Source: Burkholderiales bacterium
GTDB taxonomy: Bacteria > Pseudomonadota > Gammaproteobacteria > Burkholderiales > Burkholderiaceae_C
Reading direction: 5' to 3'
Length of the DNA stretch: 64,000 nucleotides
Assembly: GCA_017302655.1 (NCBI GenBank)
Contig: JAFLDE010000008.1
Coordinates: 1 to 64,000, forward strand
Shown: positions 35,608 to 44,517 of the stretch, in pieces
How positions within the stretch are numbered: position 1 is the first letter of the stretch
Layout: each line of letters starts with the position of its first letter
Program-made: the position numbers and the translations under genes
The notes under the pieces: generated by a model
What the model was told of the DNA's origin: nothing
Database searches by the model: none
Seen by the model: the letters and a program-made list of their open reading frames with translations, nothing else

Positions 35608-36914
35608 GCAGGCCTCGCCACCGGCTGCGGATTCAGCTGTGCCCGAATGGCCGCCAGCCGTTCCACCGCTGGCGGGTGCGAGTAGGTCCAGCGCGCGTAC
35701 ACGGGGTCCGGCGTCAGCGTGCTGGCGTTGTCTTCGTGCAATTTCAGCAGCGCCTCAGCCAGCGCTTGGCCATCGGCCTGTGCGCACGCATAGGCATCGG
35801 CCTCGAACTCATGCTTTCGACTGGCAGCCGAAAACAGCGGTGCCAGCGGGTAGGCCAGCATGGGCACCGTCATCAGGAAAAGCATCAGGGCCAGCGCGTT
35901 GTTCAGGTCGTTGCCTTCCACCAAGCTGGGCCGCACTCCCAAGCCCAAGTAGAAGGCCGGCTGCTGTGCCAACCATCCCAGCAAGGCGAAGCCGGCCAGC
36001 GAGACCAACGCGAACTGCACAAGGCGCTTGGGCACATGCTTGAGTTTGAAGTGCCCGAGTTCATGCGCCAACACCGCTTCCACCTCGGGTGGCTGCAATC
36101 GACTCAGGAGCGTATCGAAGAACACCACGCGCTTGGCCCGGCCCCAGCCCGTGAAGTAGGCATTGCCGTGCGCGGAGCGGCGGCTGCCATCCATCACGAA
36201 CAGACCCGCAGCCGAAAAACCAGCGCGCTGAAACAGGCTCTGCACCCGCTGTACCAGGCCCTCGTCGTTCAGCGGCTCGAACTTGTTGAACAAGGGCGCG
36301 ATGACCAGCGGATACAACCACATCACCAGCAACTGGAAGCCGATCCACAGGATCCATGCCCACAGCCACCACGCCGTGCCGGCCTCGCGCATCAGCGCCA
36401 ACACGCCCCACAAGAGCGGGGTGCCGATCACCACGGCCACACCCACCCCCTTCAAAAGATCCACCGCAAAGAGACCGACGCTGCTGTGATTGAAGCCAAA
36501 GCGCTGTTCGACCCCGAACGTGGCGTAAGCCTCAAGCGGCAAGTCAAGCACCATGCCGATCAGCGCAAAGGCACCGACCAGCACCAGCGCCTGGGCATAG
36601 CCGCCCCATGTCTGCGCGCCGACCATCCCTTGCACCCAGGCACTCAGGGCATCCAGCCCCCCCAGCAGCGTCCAGCCCACCAGCAGCGCGGTACTGAGCA
36701 GCTGCGAAAACAGCGCCAATCGGCCCTTGGCCATTGTGTAGTCCGCTGCCTTTTGATGCGCCGCCAGGCTGACCGTGGCCGCAAAGGCCGGGGGCACCAC
36801 CGCTCGGTGTGCAGCAACATGGCGCATCTGACGCTGCAGGAGCCAGAACTTCAGCAAGAACGTGACCAGCAGCACGGCCACGAAGGTCGCCGACACGAGG
36901 GGAGGAGTGAGCAC
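35604..36914 (-). CDS. M48-family membrane zinc protease (Ste24-like)
   Basis: The protein has about 436 residues with several transmembrane segments and a zinc site HELGH at 284-288; the third ligand is the Glu in HEFEADAYA. The stretch EAYATFGVEQRFGFNHSS is typical of Ste24/CAAX-prenyl-protease-1-like enzymes. It probably acts in membrane-protein quality control. A GTG at 36914 is chosen because the first membrane segment follows at once; it has no good ribosome binding site. The frame stays open far upstream into the divergent orn gene, which is taken as chance. It is followed by the pterin dehydratase and rsgA genes, with four-base overlaps. Confidence 0.87.
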   Translation of the reverse strand: MLTPPLVSATFVAVLLVTFLLKFWLLQRQMRHVAAHRAVVPPAFAATVSLAAHQKAADYTMAKGRLALFSQLLSTALLVGWTLLGGLDALSAWVQGMVGAQTWGGYAQALVLVGAFALIGMVLDLPLEAYATFGVEQRFGFNHSSVGLFAVDLLKGVGVAVVIGTPLLWGVLALMREAGTAWWLWAWILWIGFQLLVMWLYPLVIAPLFNKFEPLNDEGLVQRVQSLFQRAGFSAAGLFVMDGSRRSAHGNAYFTGWGRAKRVVFFDTLLSRLQPPEVEAVLAHELGHFKLKHVPKRLVQFALVSLAGFALLGWLAQQPAFYLGLGVRPSLVEGNDLNNALALMLFLMTVPMLAYPLAPLFSAASRKHEFEADAYACAQADGQALAEALLKLHEDNASTLTPDPVYARWTYSHPPAVERLAAIRAQLNPQPVARPA

Positions 36915-37016
36915 GGGGCGAGAGGCGCGCCTGGGGCGCGAGGGCGTTCCTGAATGGGGCGGCCAGTGTAGGTGGCGGGCACAATTGCCCACCATTCCCA
37001 CCCCATTGGAAGCCCC

Positions 37017-37574
37017 ATGAGCACCGAGCTCTCGCGCAGCGAAAACAACCTGGTCTGGATCGACTGCGAAATGACCGGCCTCGATCCCGACAAGGATCGC
37101 CTGATCGAGATCGCCGTGGTCGTCACCAGCCCCGACCTGGCCATTCGCGTCGAGGGGCCGGTGTTCGCCATCCACCAGAGCGACGCCGTGCTCGACGCCA
37201 TGGATGCCTGGAACAAGGGCACACACGGCAAGAGCGGGCTCATCGACCGCGTCAAGGCTTCCACCGTCGACGAAGCCGTCGCCGCCGCCCGGACGATGGA
37301 GTGGCTCAGCCAGTTCGTGCCCAAGGGCAAGAGTCCGATGTGCGGCAACTCCATCTGCCAAGATCGCCGCTTCCTGGCCCGTGGAATGCCCGAACTGGAG
37401 GCTTTTTTCCATTACCGCAACCTCGACGTCAGCACCCTGAAGGAGTTGGCCCGCCGCTGGAAACCCTCCGTCCTCGACGGCTTCAAGAAAGCGCAGAAGC
37501 ACACCGCGCTGGCCGACATCCACGAGTCCATTGAAGAGCTCGCGCATTACCGGGCCACCTTCCTGAGCCTCTGA
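37017..37574 (+). CDS. orn: Oligoribonuclease
   Basis: Orn degrades two- to five-base RNA fragments to mononucleotides, including pGpG from cyclic-di-GMP breakdown. The 185-residue length is normal. The DEDDh exonuclease residues are D16 and E18 in WIDCEMTGL, an Asp in ICQDRRFL, and the His and Asp of [19 protein letters not shown] stretch precedes the ATG. It is divergent from the M48 protease gene, and pabB-pabC follows seven bases after its stop codon. Confidence 0.96.
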   Translation: MSTELSRSENNLVWIDCEMTGLDPDKDRLIEIAVVVTSPDLAIRVEGPVFAIHQSDAVLDAMDAWNKGTHGKSGLIDRVKASTVDEAVAAARTMEWLSQFVPKGKSPMCGNSICQDRRFLARGMPELEAFFHYRNLDVSTLKELARRWKPSVLDGFKKAQKHTALADIHESIEELAHYRATFLSL

Positions 37575-37581
37575 TCCCAGG

Positions 37582-39387
37582 TTGCAGGCTGCCTTCGACT
37601 TCCCCAAGCACCCGCTGGCGCGCGAGGACGGCGAGCGCCTGCGCGGCGCCTGGTACCAGGCGCCGCGCCAGTTGCTGACGGCCAACCGGCCCGCGGACGT
37701 CGCGCCGCTGCTGGATGCCGCGCACGCTGCCGCGCTGGAAGGCGCCTGGGTCCTAGGCGGCTTGCGCTACGAAGCCGCGCCTGCGCTGAATGCCGCACTG
37801 CCCGGGCTGCGGACCGAAGGGCCGCTCGCCCAGTTCGCCGTGTACGACGAGGCGCCCTCCCCTTGGCCTGACGCGACGACCACCCCCACCGAGCGCTGCA
37901 CCGCTTGGCGGCAATGCCTGCGGGATCCCGCCAGCGACGCGCTGGCCATCGAACAGGTGCGCGAGTTCATCCGTGCCGGTGACTGCTACCAAGTCAACCT
38001 GACCACACGCCTGGCCAGCACGCTGCAAGTGCCGCTGGCCGAACTCTTCCTGGCCCTGCACACCGCACAGCCCGGCGGGTTCTCGATCTACCTGGAAGCG
38101 GCCGGCGTGGCCTCGGTCAGCCCAGAACTGTTCTTCGACTGGCGACCGTTGCCCGGGCACACGCGCACATGGCTGCTGGCCGCGCAACCCATGAAAGGCA
38201 CTGCCCCGCGAGGGGTGGATCGCGCCGCCGATGAAGCCGCCCAGCAGCATCTGCGCACCAGCGAGAAGGAACGCGCCGAGAACCTGATGATCGTGGATCT
38301 GCTGCGCAACGACCTTGGCCGCGTGGCGAGCCTGGGCAGCGTGCGCGTACCGCGGCTCTTCGAACTACACGAACTGCCCTCGGTCTGGCAGATGACGAGC
38401 ACGGTGACCGCGGTCACGCCGCGCGCACGCCGGCTGTCAGAAATCTTCGCCGCCCTCTTCCCTTGCGGCTCGGTCACCGGCGCGCCCAAGCGGCGCGCCA
38501 TGCAGATCATTGCCGAATTGGAAGCCGCGCCACGCGGCTGGTACTGCGGCGCGCTCGGTCTCATCCAACCGGGCGGCGCGGCCACGTTCAATGTGCCCAT
38601 CCGCACCGTGGAAGCCACCGGCGAGCGGCTGCGCTTCGGCGTGGGCAGTGGCATCACGCTGGATGCCGAGCCCCAGCCCGAACTGGCCGAGTGGCGCGCC
38701 AAGACGCGCTTTCTGGAACGCGCCCGCGCCCCCGTTCAGGCCCTGGAGACGCTGCGCCTGCAGGATGGCGTGTACCCGGAGCAGACCGCCCACTTGAACC
38801 GGCTCATGCACGGCGCGCGTCACTTCGGCTTGTCTGGCTCCCGCGAGCAGGCGTTGGACGCCTTGCAAGCCATCGCGAGCCAGCACGCCCAAGGGGTCTG
38901 GCGTGTCCGGCTGCTGCTGGGCGAGCGGGCCGAGGCGCAATGCGAAGCCCTCGCCTCAACACCACAGCCCGTGCGCCTGCAGCTGGCACCCCGGCCCATC
39001 GAATCGCGCGGGGCGCTGGCCGAGTTCATCCGCTTCAAGACCACCCGGCGCGAGGCATACACCGCTTTCGACAAGCCCGCCGGTATCTGGGATTTGATAC
39101 TGTGGAACGAAGACGGCGAGCTCACCGAAGGCTGCTTCGGCAATCTGGCGCTGCAGATCGACGGGCAGTGGCTGACGCCTCGCTTGGAAGCCGGCCTGCT
39201 GCCCGGCGTCGGCCGCGCACGCTGGTTGCGCGAGTGTCGCGTCCGCGAAGCGCGCTTGGAGGTCGATGACTTGCAGCGCGCGACGGGGCTGGCCTGGTTC
39301 AACGCCCTGCGGGGCTGGCTGGACGCCGAGTGGACGGACCCAGCGCCTCGTGCTCAGACCGCCTCAGCCAGCGGTCGCAACGGGTAG
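37582..39387 (+). CDS. Fused aminodeoxychorismate synthase component I and aminodeoxychorismate lyase
   Basis: One 601-residue protein joins PabB (about 1-370) and PabC (about 385-595). Together they turn chorismate into 4-aminobenzoate for folate; the glutaminase PabA must come from elsewhere. PabB signatures include QVNLTTRL, KGTAPRG, ENLMIVDLLRNDLG and PCGSVTGAPK. The PabC half is a class IV PLP enzyme with catalytic K486 in FIRFKTTRREAY. The only upstream start in frame is a TTG at 37582; it gives an N-terminus like that of other PabB proteins. It follows orn by seven bases. Its 3' end overlaps the convergent Old Yellow Enzyme gene by 34 bases. Confidence 0.9.
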   Translation: MQAAFDFPKHPLAREDGERLRGAWYQAPRQLLTANRPADVAPLLDAAHAAALEGAWVLGGLRYEAAPALNAALPGLRTEGPLAQFAVYDEAPSPWPDATTTPTERCTAWRQCLRDPASDALAIEQVREFIRAGDCYQVNLTTRLASTLQVPLAELFLALHTAQPGGFSIYLEAAGVASVSPELFFDWRPLPGHTRTWLLAAQPMKGTAPRGVDRAADEAAQQHLRTSEKERAENLMIVDLLRNDLGRVASLGSVRVPRLFELHELPSVWQMTSTVTAVTPRARRLSEIFAALFPCGSVTGAPKRRAMQIIAELEAAPRGWYCGALGLIQPGGAATFNVPIRTVEATGERLRFGVGSGITLDAEPQPELAEWRAKTRFLERARAPVQALETLRLQDGVYPEQTAHLNRLMHGARHFGLSGSREQALDALQAIASQHAQGVWRVRLLLGERAEAQCEALASTPQPVRLQLAPRPIESRGALAEFIRFKTTRREAYTAFDKPAGIWDLILWNEDGELTEGCFGNLALQIDGQWLTPRLEAGLLPGVGRARWLRECRVREARLEVDDLQRATGLAWFNALRGWLDAEWTDPAPRAQTASASGRNG

Positions 39388-40427
39388 TCGGTGTAGCCCT
39401 CGGCGCCGCCGCCATACAGCCGGCTCGGCTCGTAATCGGCCAAGAACACCCCTTCGCGCAAGCGGTCCACGAGGTCCGGGTTGGCGATGAACGCGCGGCC
39501 GAACACGATGGCGTCCGCGCGACCTTCTTGGAGCGCTGCCTCGGCCGAGACGGCATCGAAGCCCCCGTTGAGCAGCAAGGTGCCGCGGAAATGCTGCCGG
39601 GCTACCGCAGCGATGGCGCGTTCGGCCGGGGCCGCTTGATCGCCGTGACGCAGTTCCAGGTGGCCGATGCTGCGAACATCGAGCGCACAGGCGATGGCAC
39701 GCACCAGGGCTTCAGGGTCCGAATCACGCAGATCATGCGCCCCCACCAGCGGGCTGATGCGCAGGCCGACGCGGTCGGCGCCGGCCTCTTCAATCGCCGC
39801 GTCGATCACATCCAGCAGCAATCGCAGGCGATTCGCAAGGCCGCCGCCGTACGGCGGCTGACGGTCGTTCACGCCGTCGCGCAGGAATTGGTCGATCAGG
39901 TAGCCATGCGCACCGTGGATCTGCACGCCGTCGAAACCTGCGGCCATGGCGCGCCGCGTGCCCAGCCGGAACTGCTCGACGATGCCGGGAAGCTCTTCGT
40001 CTCGGAGCCGCCTTGGCACCTCATAGGGCTGCTTGCCGGCTGGCGTGTTGATGAGGCCCTGAATCGCGACCTCGCCACTGCTCACCGGTTGCACGCCGTC
40101 GTTCAGGCTCGAATGCGCCGCGCGACCCGGATGCCAGATCTGCAGCACGATGCGTCCGCCGGCCGCATGCACGGCGTCCGTCACCAGGCGCCAGCCTGCC
40201 ACGCAGGCCTCGCTGTAGATGCCCGGCTCGCCGGTGAACGCACAGCCATCAGCGGCCACCATCGTGGCTTCGGCAATCAGCAGCCCGGCCGATGCACGCT
40301 GCGCGTAGTGCTCGGCCATCAGCGCGTTGGCGATATGGGTGCGCCCGGCCCGCGCGCGGGTGAGCGGCGCCATGAGGACACGGTTGGGCAGGCGCAAAGC
40401 GCCCATTTGCAAGGGTTCGAAGAGCAT
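39354..40427 (-). CDS. Old Yellow Enzyme-family alkene reductase (NemA-like)
   Basis: The 357-residue FMN enzyme reduces activated C=C bonds of enones, maleimides or nitro compounds with NAD(P)H. Family marks are LFEPLQMGALRLPNRVLMAPLTR at the N-terminus, IWHPGRAAH, the substrate-binding pair in QIHGAHGYLIDQFL and the late FGRAFIANPDL. The ATG at 40427 is used; the frame extends upstream into the phosphatase gene without support. It lies 11 bases after the PhoD-like gene on the same strand. Confidence 0.92.
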   Translation of the reverse strand: MLFEPLQMGALRLPNRVLMAPLTRARAGRTHIANALMAEHYAQRASAGLLIAEATMVAADGCAFTGEPGIYSEACVAGWRLVTDAVHAAGGRIVLQIWHPGRAAHSSLNDGVQPVSSGEVAIQGLINTPAGKQPYEVPRRLRDEELPGIVEQFRLGTRRAMAAGFDGVQIHGAHGYLIDQFLRDGVNDRQPPYGGGLANRLRLLLDVIDAAIEEAGADRVGLRISPLVGAHDLRDSDPEALVRAIACALDVRSIGHLELRHGDQAAPAERAIAAVARQHFRGTLLLNGGFDAVSAEAALQEGRADAIVFGRAFIANPDLVDRLREGVFLADYEPSRLYGGGAEGYTDYPLRPLAEAV

Positions 40428-40438
40428 CGGGAAGCGGG

Positions 40439-41803
40439 TCAGGGTTGGGGGCGCGGCAGCGTCGGATGGCGCGGCATGGGCCAGGGGGCGCCGAGTTGGG
40501 CGGCACTGAGCGTGTGCGTCCACTGCAGCTGGCCGTCGGCATTGATGACTTGCAGCACCAGGCGGCGCTCCTCGGGCATGCCCTCGAAGCGCAGCCTGCA
40601 ATAGTTGCGCTGGCCCATCACCAGGGTGCCGGGCACCAGTTGGGGGCGTTCGCGCAGGCTTTCGTTGACATGGGTGCCGGAGGTGAGTGGCGAGCAGCTG
40701 AGGTCGTGCAGCGCATACAGGCCCTCGCGTTCCAAGCGGATCAACTCGCTGCGATGCACGTCGCCGCTCAGGAAGACCACCCCGCCGATGCCAGTCTCGC
40801 GCAGGAAGCGCAGGAAATCCTCTCGCTCGGCCGGGTAGTCGGCCCAGGAATCGCTGAAGCGGCTGGTGCCGTTGAGCATCTGGCTGCCGCCGGCGATCAA
40901 CTTGAAGCGCGCGGTGCTGTTCAGCAGCGCGTTCTTCAGCCAACGCATCTGCTCCGCCCCGAACATCTGACGATCGGCAGCAGGCAGCTTGGGGTGGTCC
41001 AGGTACCAGCGGTTGTCGAGCAGGAAGAACTCCGCGTCGTTCAGGCTGAAGCTGGTGAAAGCGCCCGGCGCCTCGGGTAAGCCAAAGCTGGGGTTGGGCC
41101 AGTAGCGGCGCTGCAGCGCCAGGGCGTGGTGCTTGAGCGGATGCGAGCGGTTGGCGTTGTCGGGCCCGAAGTCGTGATCGTCCCAGATGGCTGCATGCGC
41201 GCCGGTGCGCAAGAGCTTCTGCAGTGCAGGCTGACGTCGCACATACGCCCAGCGGTGCTCCATGCCTTCCAAACTGCCCCAGTCCACCTCGCGCAGGTAG
41301 ATGTTGTCGCCCAGCCAGAGCATGAGGTCGGCCTGCTCGGCCGCCATGCGGTCAAAGATGTCGTCGCGGTCGCCATAGGGGCGGCCAGGCCGGTCGAACT
41401 CGGGCTCGTTGCCGAAGGCGCAGGAGCCGGCCAGCACCGTGAAATCGGGCGACTGACGGCGCCATTGCCAAAGGGCCTGCGTGGCGAACTGCCACACATC
41501 GCCCACCGTGCGGCCATCGAAGAGCACGCGATAGGCGTAGCGGCTGCCAGGCTTCAAGCTGCTCAGCCGGAGCTGCGCCACGAACTGTTCGTCGGCGCGC
41601 AGCGGCTGCGGGGCACTGCGCCGGCGCTCGGCCGGCGCTTCGAGCGGCCAGTACTCGACGGCAACGCGCGCCGCGCCGTCCGCTTGAAGCCAAAGTGTGA
41701 CCGAGCGGTGATCGGACGGACCCGCCATGGGGCCGGATACCAGCCGCGCCGCCAGCGAGGGCACCGCGACGAACAGAACAAGAAACAAGGTGAGCATGCG
41801 CAT
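40439..41803 (-). CDS. PhoD-like alkaline phosphatase/phosphodiesterase
   Basis: The 454-residue protein has a signal peptide (about 1-18, ending SLA), an N-terminal fibronectin-like domain (about 20-115) and a metallophosphatase domain. Metal-binding stretches are VLAGSCAFG, WLGDNIY, IWDDHDFG and FLSGDVHRSE. It should act in the periplasm on phosphomono- or diesters. A neighbouring phosphate-uptake gene is not seen and no Pho box could be recognised. The Old Yellow Enzyme gene follows closely. Confidence 0.88.
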   Translation of the reverse strand: MRMLTLFLVLFVAVPSLAARLVSGPMAGPSDHRSVTLWLQADGAARVAVEYWPLEAPAERRRSAPQPLRADEQFVAQLRLSSLKPGSRYAYRVLFDGRTVGDVWQFATQALWQWRRQSPDFTVLAGSCAFGNEPEFDRPGRPYGDRDDIFDRMAAEQADLMLWLGDNIYLREVDWGSLEGMEHRWAYVRRQPALQKLLRTGAHAAIWDDHDFGPDNANRSHPLKHHALALQRRYWPNPSFGLPEAPGAFTSFSLNDAEFFLLDNRWYLDHPKLPAADRQMFGAEQMRWLKNALLNSTARFKLIAGGSQMLNGTSRFSDSWADYPAEREDFLRFLRETGIGGVVFLSGDVHRSELIRLEREGLYALHDLSCSPLTSGTHVNESLRERPQLVPGTLVMGQRNYCRLRFEGMPEERRLVLQVINADGQLQWTHTLSAAQLGAPWPMPRHPTLPRPQP

Positions 41804-41876
41804 GCCGACATGGTACGAAGGCGCATTCCTTCACGACTTTTTGCAGGGCTCGCTGGATTCGTGTTAACCCTAGTGC

Positions 41877-41882
41877 TACAGT
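41877..41882 (+). promoter_or_regulatory. Candidate -10 box for the helicase operon
   Basis: TACAGT lies within GCTACAGT, about 120 bases before the helicase ATG. No good -35 hexamer is visible. The same octamer occurs upstream of sucA on the other strand. A 5' leader of about 110 bases would result, which is long for this genome's style and would fit cold-controlled helicase genes. Confidence 0.35.
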
Positions 41883-42001
41883 CGCGGCCTCGCTCGGCGC
41901 TGCCGGGCGATTTTTTCGCCCATCTCCTCTGACTTCTCTCTGGTTTGGTCGGTGGCGATGCCCCCCAGGCGCCGTACATGGCGCCCACCATTGAGAAGTT
42001 C

Positions 42002-43852
42002 ATGTCCTTTGCATCCCTGGGCCTCCCCGAGGCCTTGCAGGCGGCTGTTGCCGCGTGCGAATACACCGACGCCACCGAAGTTCAGCAGCAAGCGATTCCG
42101 CTGGGCCTGCAGGGCACTGACCTGCTGGTCAGCAGCCGCACCGGCTCTGGCAAGACCGCCGCCTTTTTGCTGCCCATCCTGACCCAGGTGCTGGCCCGCC
42201 GCGAGGCCGAGCCCGACCGCCTGCCGGCCTTCGTGCCGCGCTTCCAACCCGGTCCGCAACGCGGTCGCCGCGGCCCCGGCCGCAACGCCGCCGAGCCCTT
42301 CCATGCCCAAGCGCTGATTCTGGCGCCCACCCGTGAACTGGCCCAGCAAGTCGCCCAGGCCGCGCAGCAACTCGGCAAGGGCATCAAGTTCTTCACCGTG
42401 GCCACCGTGGTGGGCGGCATGCCCTACCCGGCCCAGTTGCAACGCCTGCGCGCCGGCGCCGACCTGATCGTCGCCACGCCGGGTCGCTTGCTGGACGTCT
42501 GTGGCCAGAACCCCGCCCTGCTCTCCGAGATCAAGACCCTGGTGCTGGACGAAGCCGACCGCATGCTCGACCTCGGCTTCATCGAGGACATCGAAGCCAT
42601 TGCCGCGATGCTGCCCAAGCCACGCCAGACCCTGATGTTCAGCGCCACCTTTGATGGCCGCGTGGGCGGCCTGGCGCGCGAGCTCACGCACGAACCGCAA
42701 CGCATCGACGTGGCCTCCGCCCCTGAGCAGAAGGCTCAGATCGAACAGCGCCTGCATTGGGCCGACCACCCGCACCACCGCCAGGCCCTGCTGGAGCACC
42801 TGCTGGCCGACACCGCGGTCGATCAGGCCGTGGTCTTCGCCGGCACGCAGATCGAAGCGGAGGCCATGGCCGGTCAGCTCGCCGAACTGGGTCACGCCGT
42901 GGCTGCCCTGCACGGCGGCATGCCCCAAGGCAAGCGCAATCGCACCCTGATGGGCCTGCGCCGGCGCGAACTGCGCGTGCTGGTGGCCACCGACGTCGCC
43001 GCGCGCGGCATCGACGTGCCCACCATCAGCCACGTCATCAACATCGGCCTGCCGATGAAGGCCGAGGACTATGTGCACCGCATCGGCCGCACCGGCCGCG
43101 CCGGCCGGTCGGGCCTCGCGGTGACCCTCGCCATGCGCGAAGACCTGCCGCGCCTGCGCCGCCTGCAGGCCTACACCAAGGAAGCCCTCGCCCCCAGCCG
43201 CGTCGAGGGCCTGGAACCCAAGAAGCCCGACCCCGTGGTGTTCAGCGAGCGTCCGCGTCGTGAGTTCGATGGTGGTGCCGATCGCCGCAGCTTTGGCGGC
43301 CAAGGCCGCCCGCTGCGTGAAGGTGGCCAGGGCCGCTTCCAGCGCGACGACCATTCAGCACCGCGCCACGCCGAGCAGCGCCCGGCCTGGGGAGAGCGCA
43401 AGCCCTTCCACGGTGAGCAACGTCCGGCCTGGGGCGAGCAGCGCCCGGCTTGGGGCGAACGCCGCGACACGCCTTTCGCCAAGCCGGCCTTCGAAAAGCC
43501 GCGCTTTGGCGGCCACAGCCGCCCGCACGGCGATGGCGGGCACAGCCGCCCGCACGGCGATAGCGGCCACAGCCGCCCTCAGCGCAACGGCGATCGTCCG
43601 AGCTATGGCGATCGTCCGAGCTATGGCGATCGTCCGAACTTCGGCAACCGCCCGAGTTTTGGCGATCGCCCGAACCACGGCAACCGCCCGAGCTTCGGTG
43701 ATCGTCCGAACCATGGCGAGCGCCCGAGCTATGCCGGCCAAGGCCGTCCGTTCCGCGACGGCGACAAGCCGCGATTCGATGCCACGGCTCCGCGCCGCGG
43801 CTTCGGCCAAGGCCGCCCGCGTCGTGACGACGAGGGCAACCGCGGCGAGTAA
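42002..43852 (+). CDS. DEAD-box RNA helicase with long Arg/Gly-rich repeat tail (RhlE-like)
   Basis: The 616-residue helicase has motif I SRTGSGKT (45-52), motif II DEAD (183-186), SAT, and the C-terminal RGIDVP and HRIGRTGRAGR. About 400 residues form the core. The remaining 200 are a low-complexity tail with QRPAWGE repeats, GHSRPHGD repeats and eight tandem hexapeptides of the kind DRPSYG. Such tails bind RNA non-specifically. Between motif I and motif Ia there is a Arg/Pro-rich insert (QPGPQRGRRGPGRN). The ATG at 42002 gives the usual start SFASLGL; ATGs upstream are possible. The next gene is a cold-shock-domain protein. Confidence 0.92.
   Translation: MSFASLGLPEALQAAVAACEYTDATEVQQQAIPLGLQGTDLLVSSRTGSGKTAAFLLPILTQVLARREAEPDRLPAFVPRFQPGPQRGRRGPGRNAAEPFHAQALILAPTRELAQQVAQAAQQLGKGIKFFTVATVVGGMPYPAQLQRLRAGADLIVATPGRLLDVCGQNPALLSEIKTLVLDEADRMLDLGFIEDIEAIAAMLPKPRQTLMFSATFDGRVGGLARELTHEPQRIDVASAPEQKAQIEQRLHWADHPHHRQALLEHLLADTAVDQAVVFAGTQIEAEAMAGQLAELGHAVAALHGGMPQGKRNRTLMGLRRRELRVLVATDVAARGIDVPTISHVINIGLPMKAEDYVHRIGRTGRAGRSGLAVTLAMREDLPRLRRLQAYTKEALAPSRVEGLEPKKPDPVVFSERPRREFDGGADRRSFGGQGRPLREGGQGRFQRDDHSAPRHAEQRPAWGERKPFHGEQRPAWGEQRPAWGERRDTPFAKPAFEKPRFGGHSRPHGDGGHSRPHGDSGHSRPQRNGDRPSYGDRPSYGDRPNFGNRPSFGDRPNHGNRPSFGDRPNHGERPSYAGQGRPFRDGDKPRFDATAPRRGFGQGRPRRDDEGNRGE
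43592..43735 (+). repeat. Eight 18-bp tandem repeats inside the helicase gene
   Basis: Eight in-frame units of 18 bases encode hexapeptides (D/N/E)RP(S/N)(Y/F/H)(G/A). Adjacent units are nearly identical in DNA, for example GATCGTCCGAGCTATGGC, so unit number could change by slippage without breaking the frame. Confidence 0.9.
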
Positions 43853-43863
43853 GCAGCATCGGC

Positions 43864-44517
43864 ATGCGCACGCCTGCCGACCGCCTTGAGACCTGGGCCG
43901 AGGGCCGCGTCCAGCAATGGGATGCGGCCAAGGGCCTGGGCTTCGTACAGTCCGAGCGCGGCGGCGAACGCCTGCTGCTGCGCCGAGCCGACCTGACCGG
44001 CCGCCTGCGCACGCGCCAACCTCAGCACGGTGAGCCGGTGCGCTTCCTGTCCCTCGGTCAGGGCGCGCAGCGCCGTGCGGCGCGGGTCAGCACCCTCCTT
44101 CCCCCACCTACGGCCGTCAAGCCGGGCATCAAACCGGTCACAAGGCGCACGCATGCCGCGAGCAGCCGACTGCTCGTCGTACCCGCCTTCGCACTGCTGC
44201 TGGGGCTCATCCACCTGAACTGGCCGCTGCCGCGCTTCGTGACCGTGATGTACGGCGCGCTGTCCATGGCGCTCTTCATCGTCTACGGGCTCGACAAGTG
44301 GGCCGCCCGGCGCGGGCAGTCGCGCGTCAGCGAATTCGCCCTGCACGCCCTGGCCTTGCTGGGCGGCTGGCCAGGGGCTTTGCTCGGACAGCATGTGTTT
44401 CGCCACAAGGTCGCGCAGCCCCGCTTCCTGCGCATCACCTGGGCCATGGTGGTGTTGAACATCAGCCTGCTGCTCGTCGTCTGTACCCCCTTGCTGTCCC
44501 CGCTGTTCCGACGCTGA
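43864..44517 (+). CDS. Cold-shock-like and DUF1294 membrane protein
   Basis: The 217-residue protein has an N-terminal cold-shock-like domain (about 12-75) and a C-terminal DUF1294 part with three or four hydrophobic segments (about 100-210). The RNA-binding motifs are altered: GLGFVQ in place of GFGFI, and LLLRRADL in place of VFVH. DUF1294 signatures are VYGLDKWAARRGQSRVSE and LLGGWPGALLGQHVFRHKV. It should sit in the inner membrane with the cold-shock domain inside. It lies 11 bases after the helicase gene, so both may be expressed together under cold or RNA stress. Confidence 0.85.
   Translation: MRTPADRLETWAEGRVQQWDAAKGLGFVQSERGGERLLLRRADLTGRLRTRQPQHGEPVRFLSLGQGAQRRAARVSTLLPPPTAVKPGIKPVTRRTHAASSRLLVVPAFALLLGLIHLNWPLPRFVTVMYGALSMALFIVYGLDKWAARRGQSRVSEFALHALALLGGWPGALLGQHVFRHKVAQPRFLRITWAMVVLNISLLLVVCTPLLSPLFRR

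Noticed and set aside
36915-37685. Upstream extension of the M48 protease frame across orn
   Set aside because: The extension is antisense to orn and lacks family similarity; the first membrane segment starts at the GTG at 36914.
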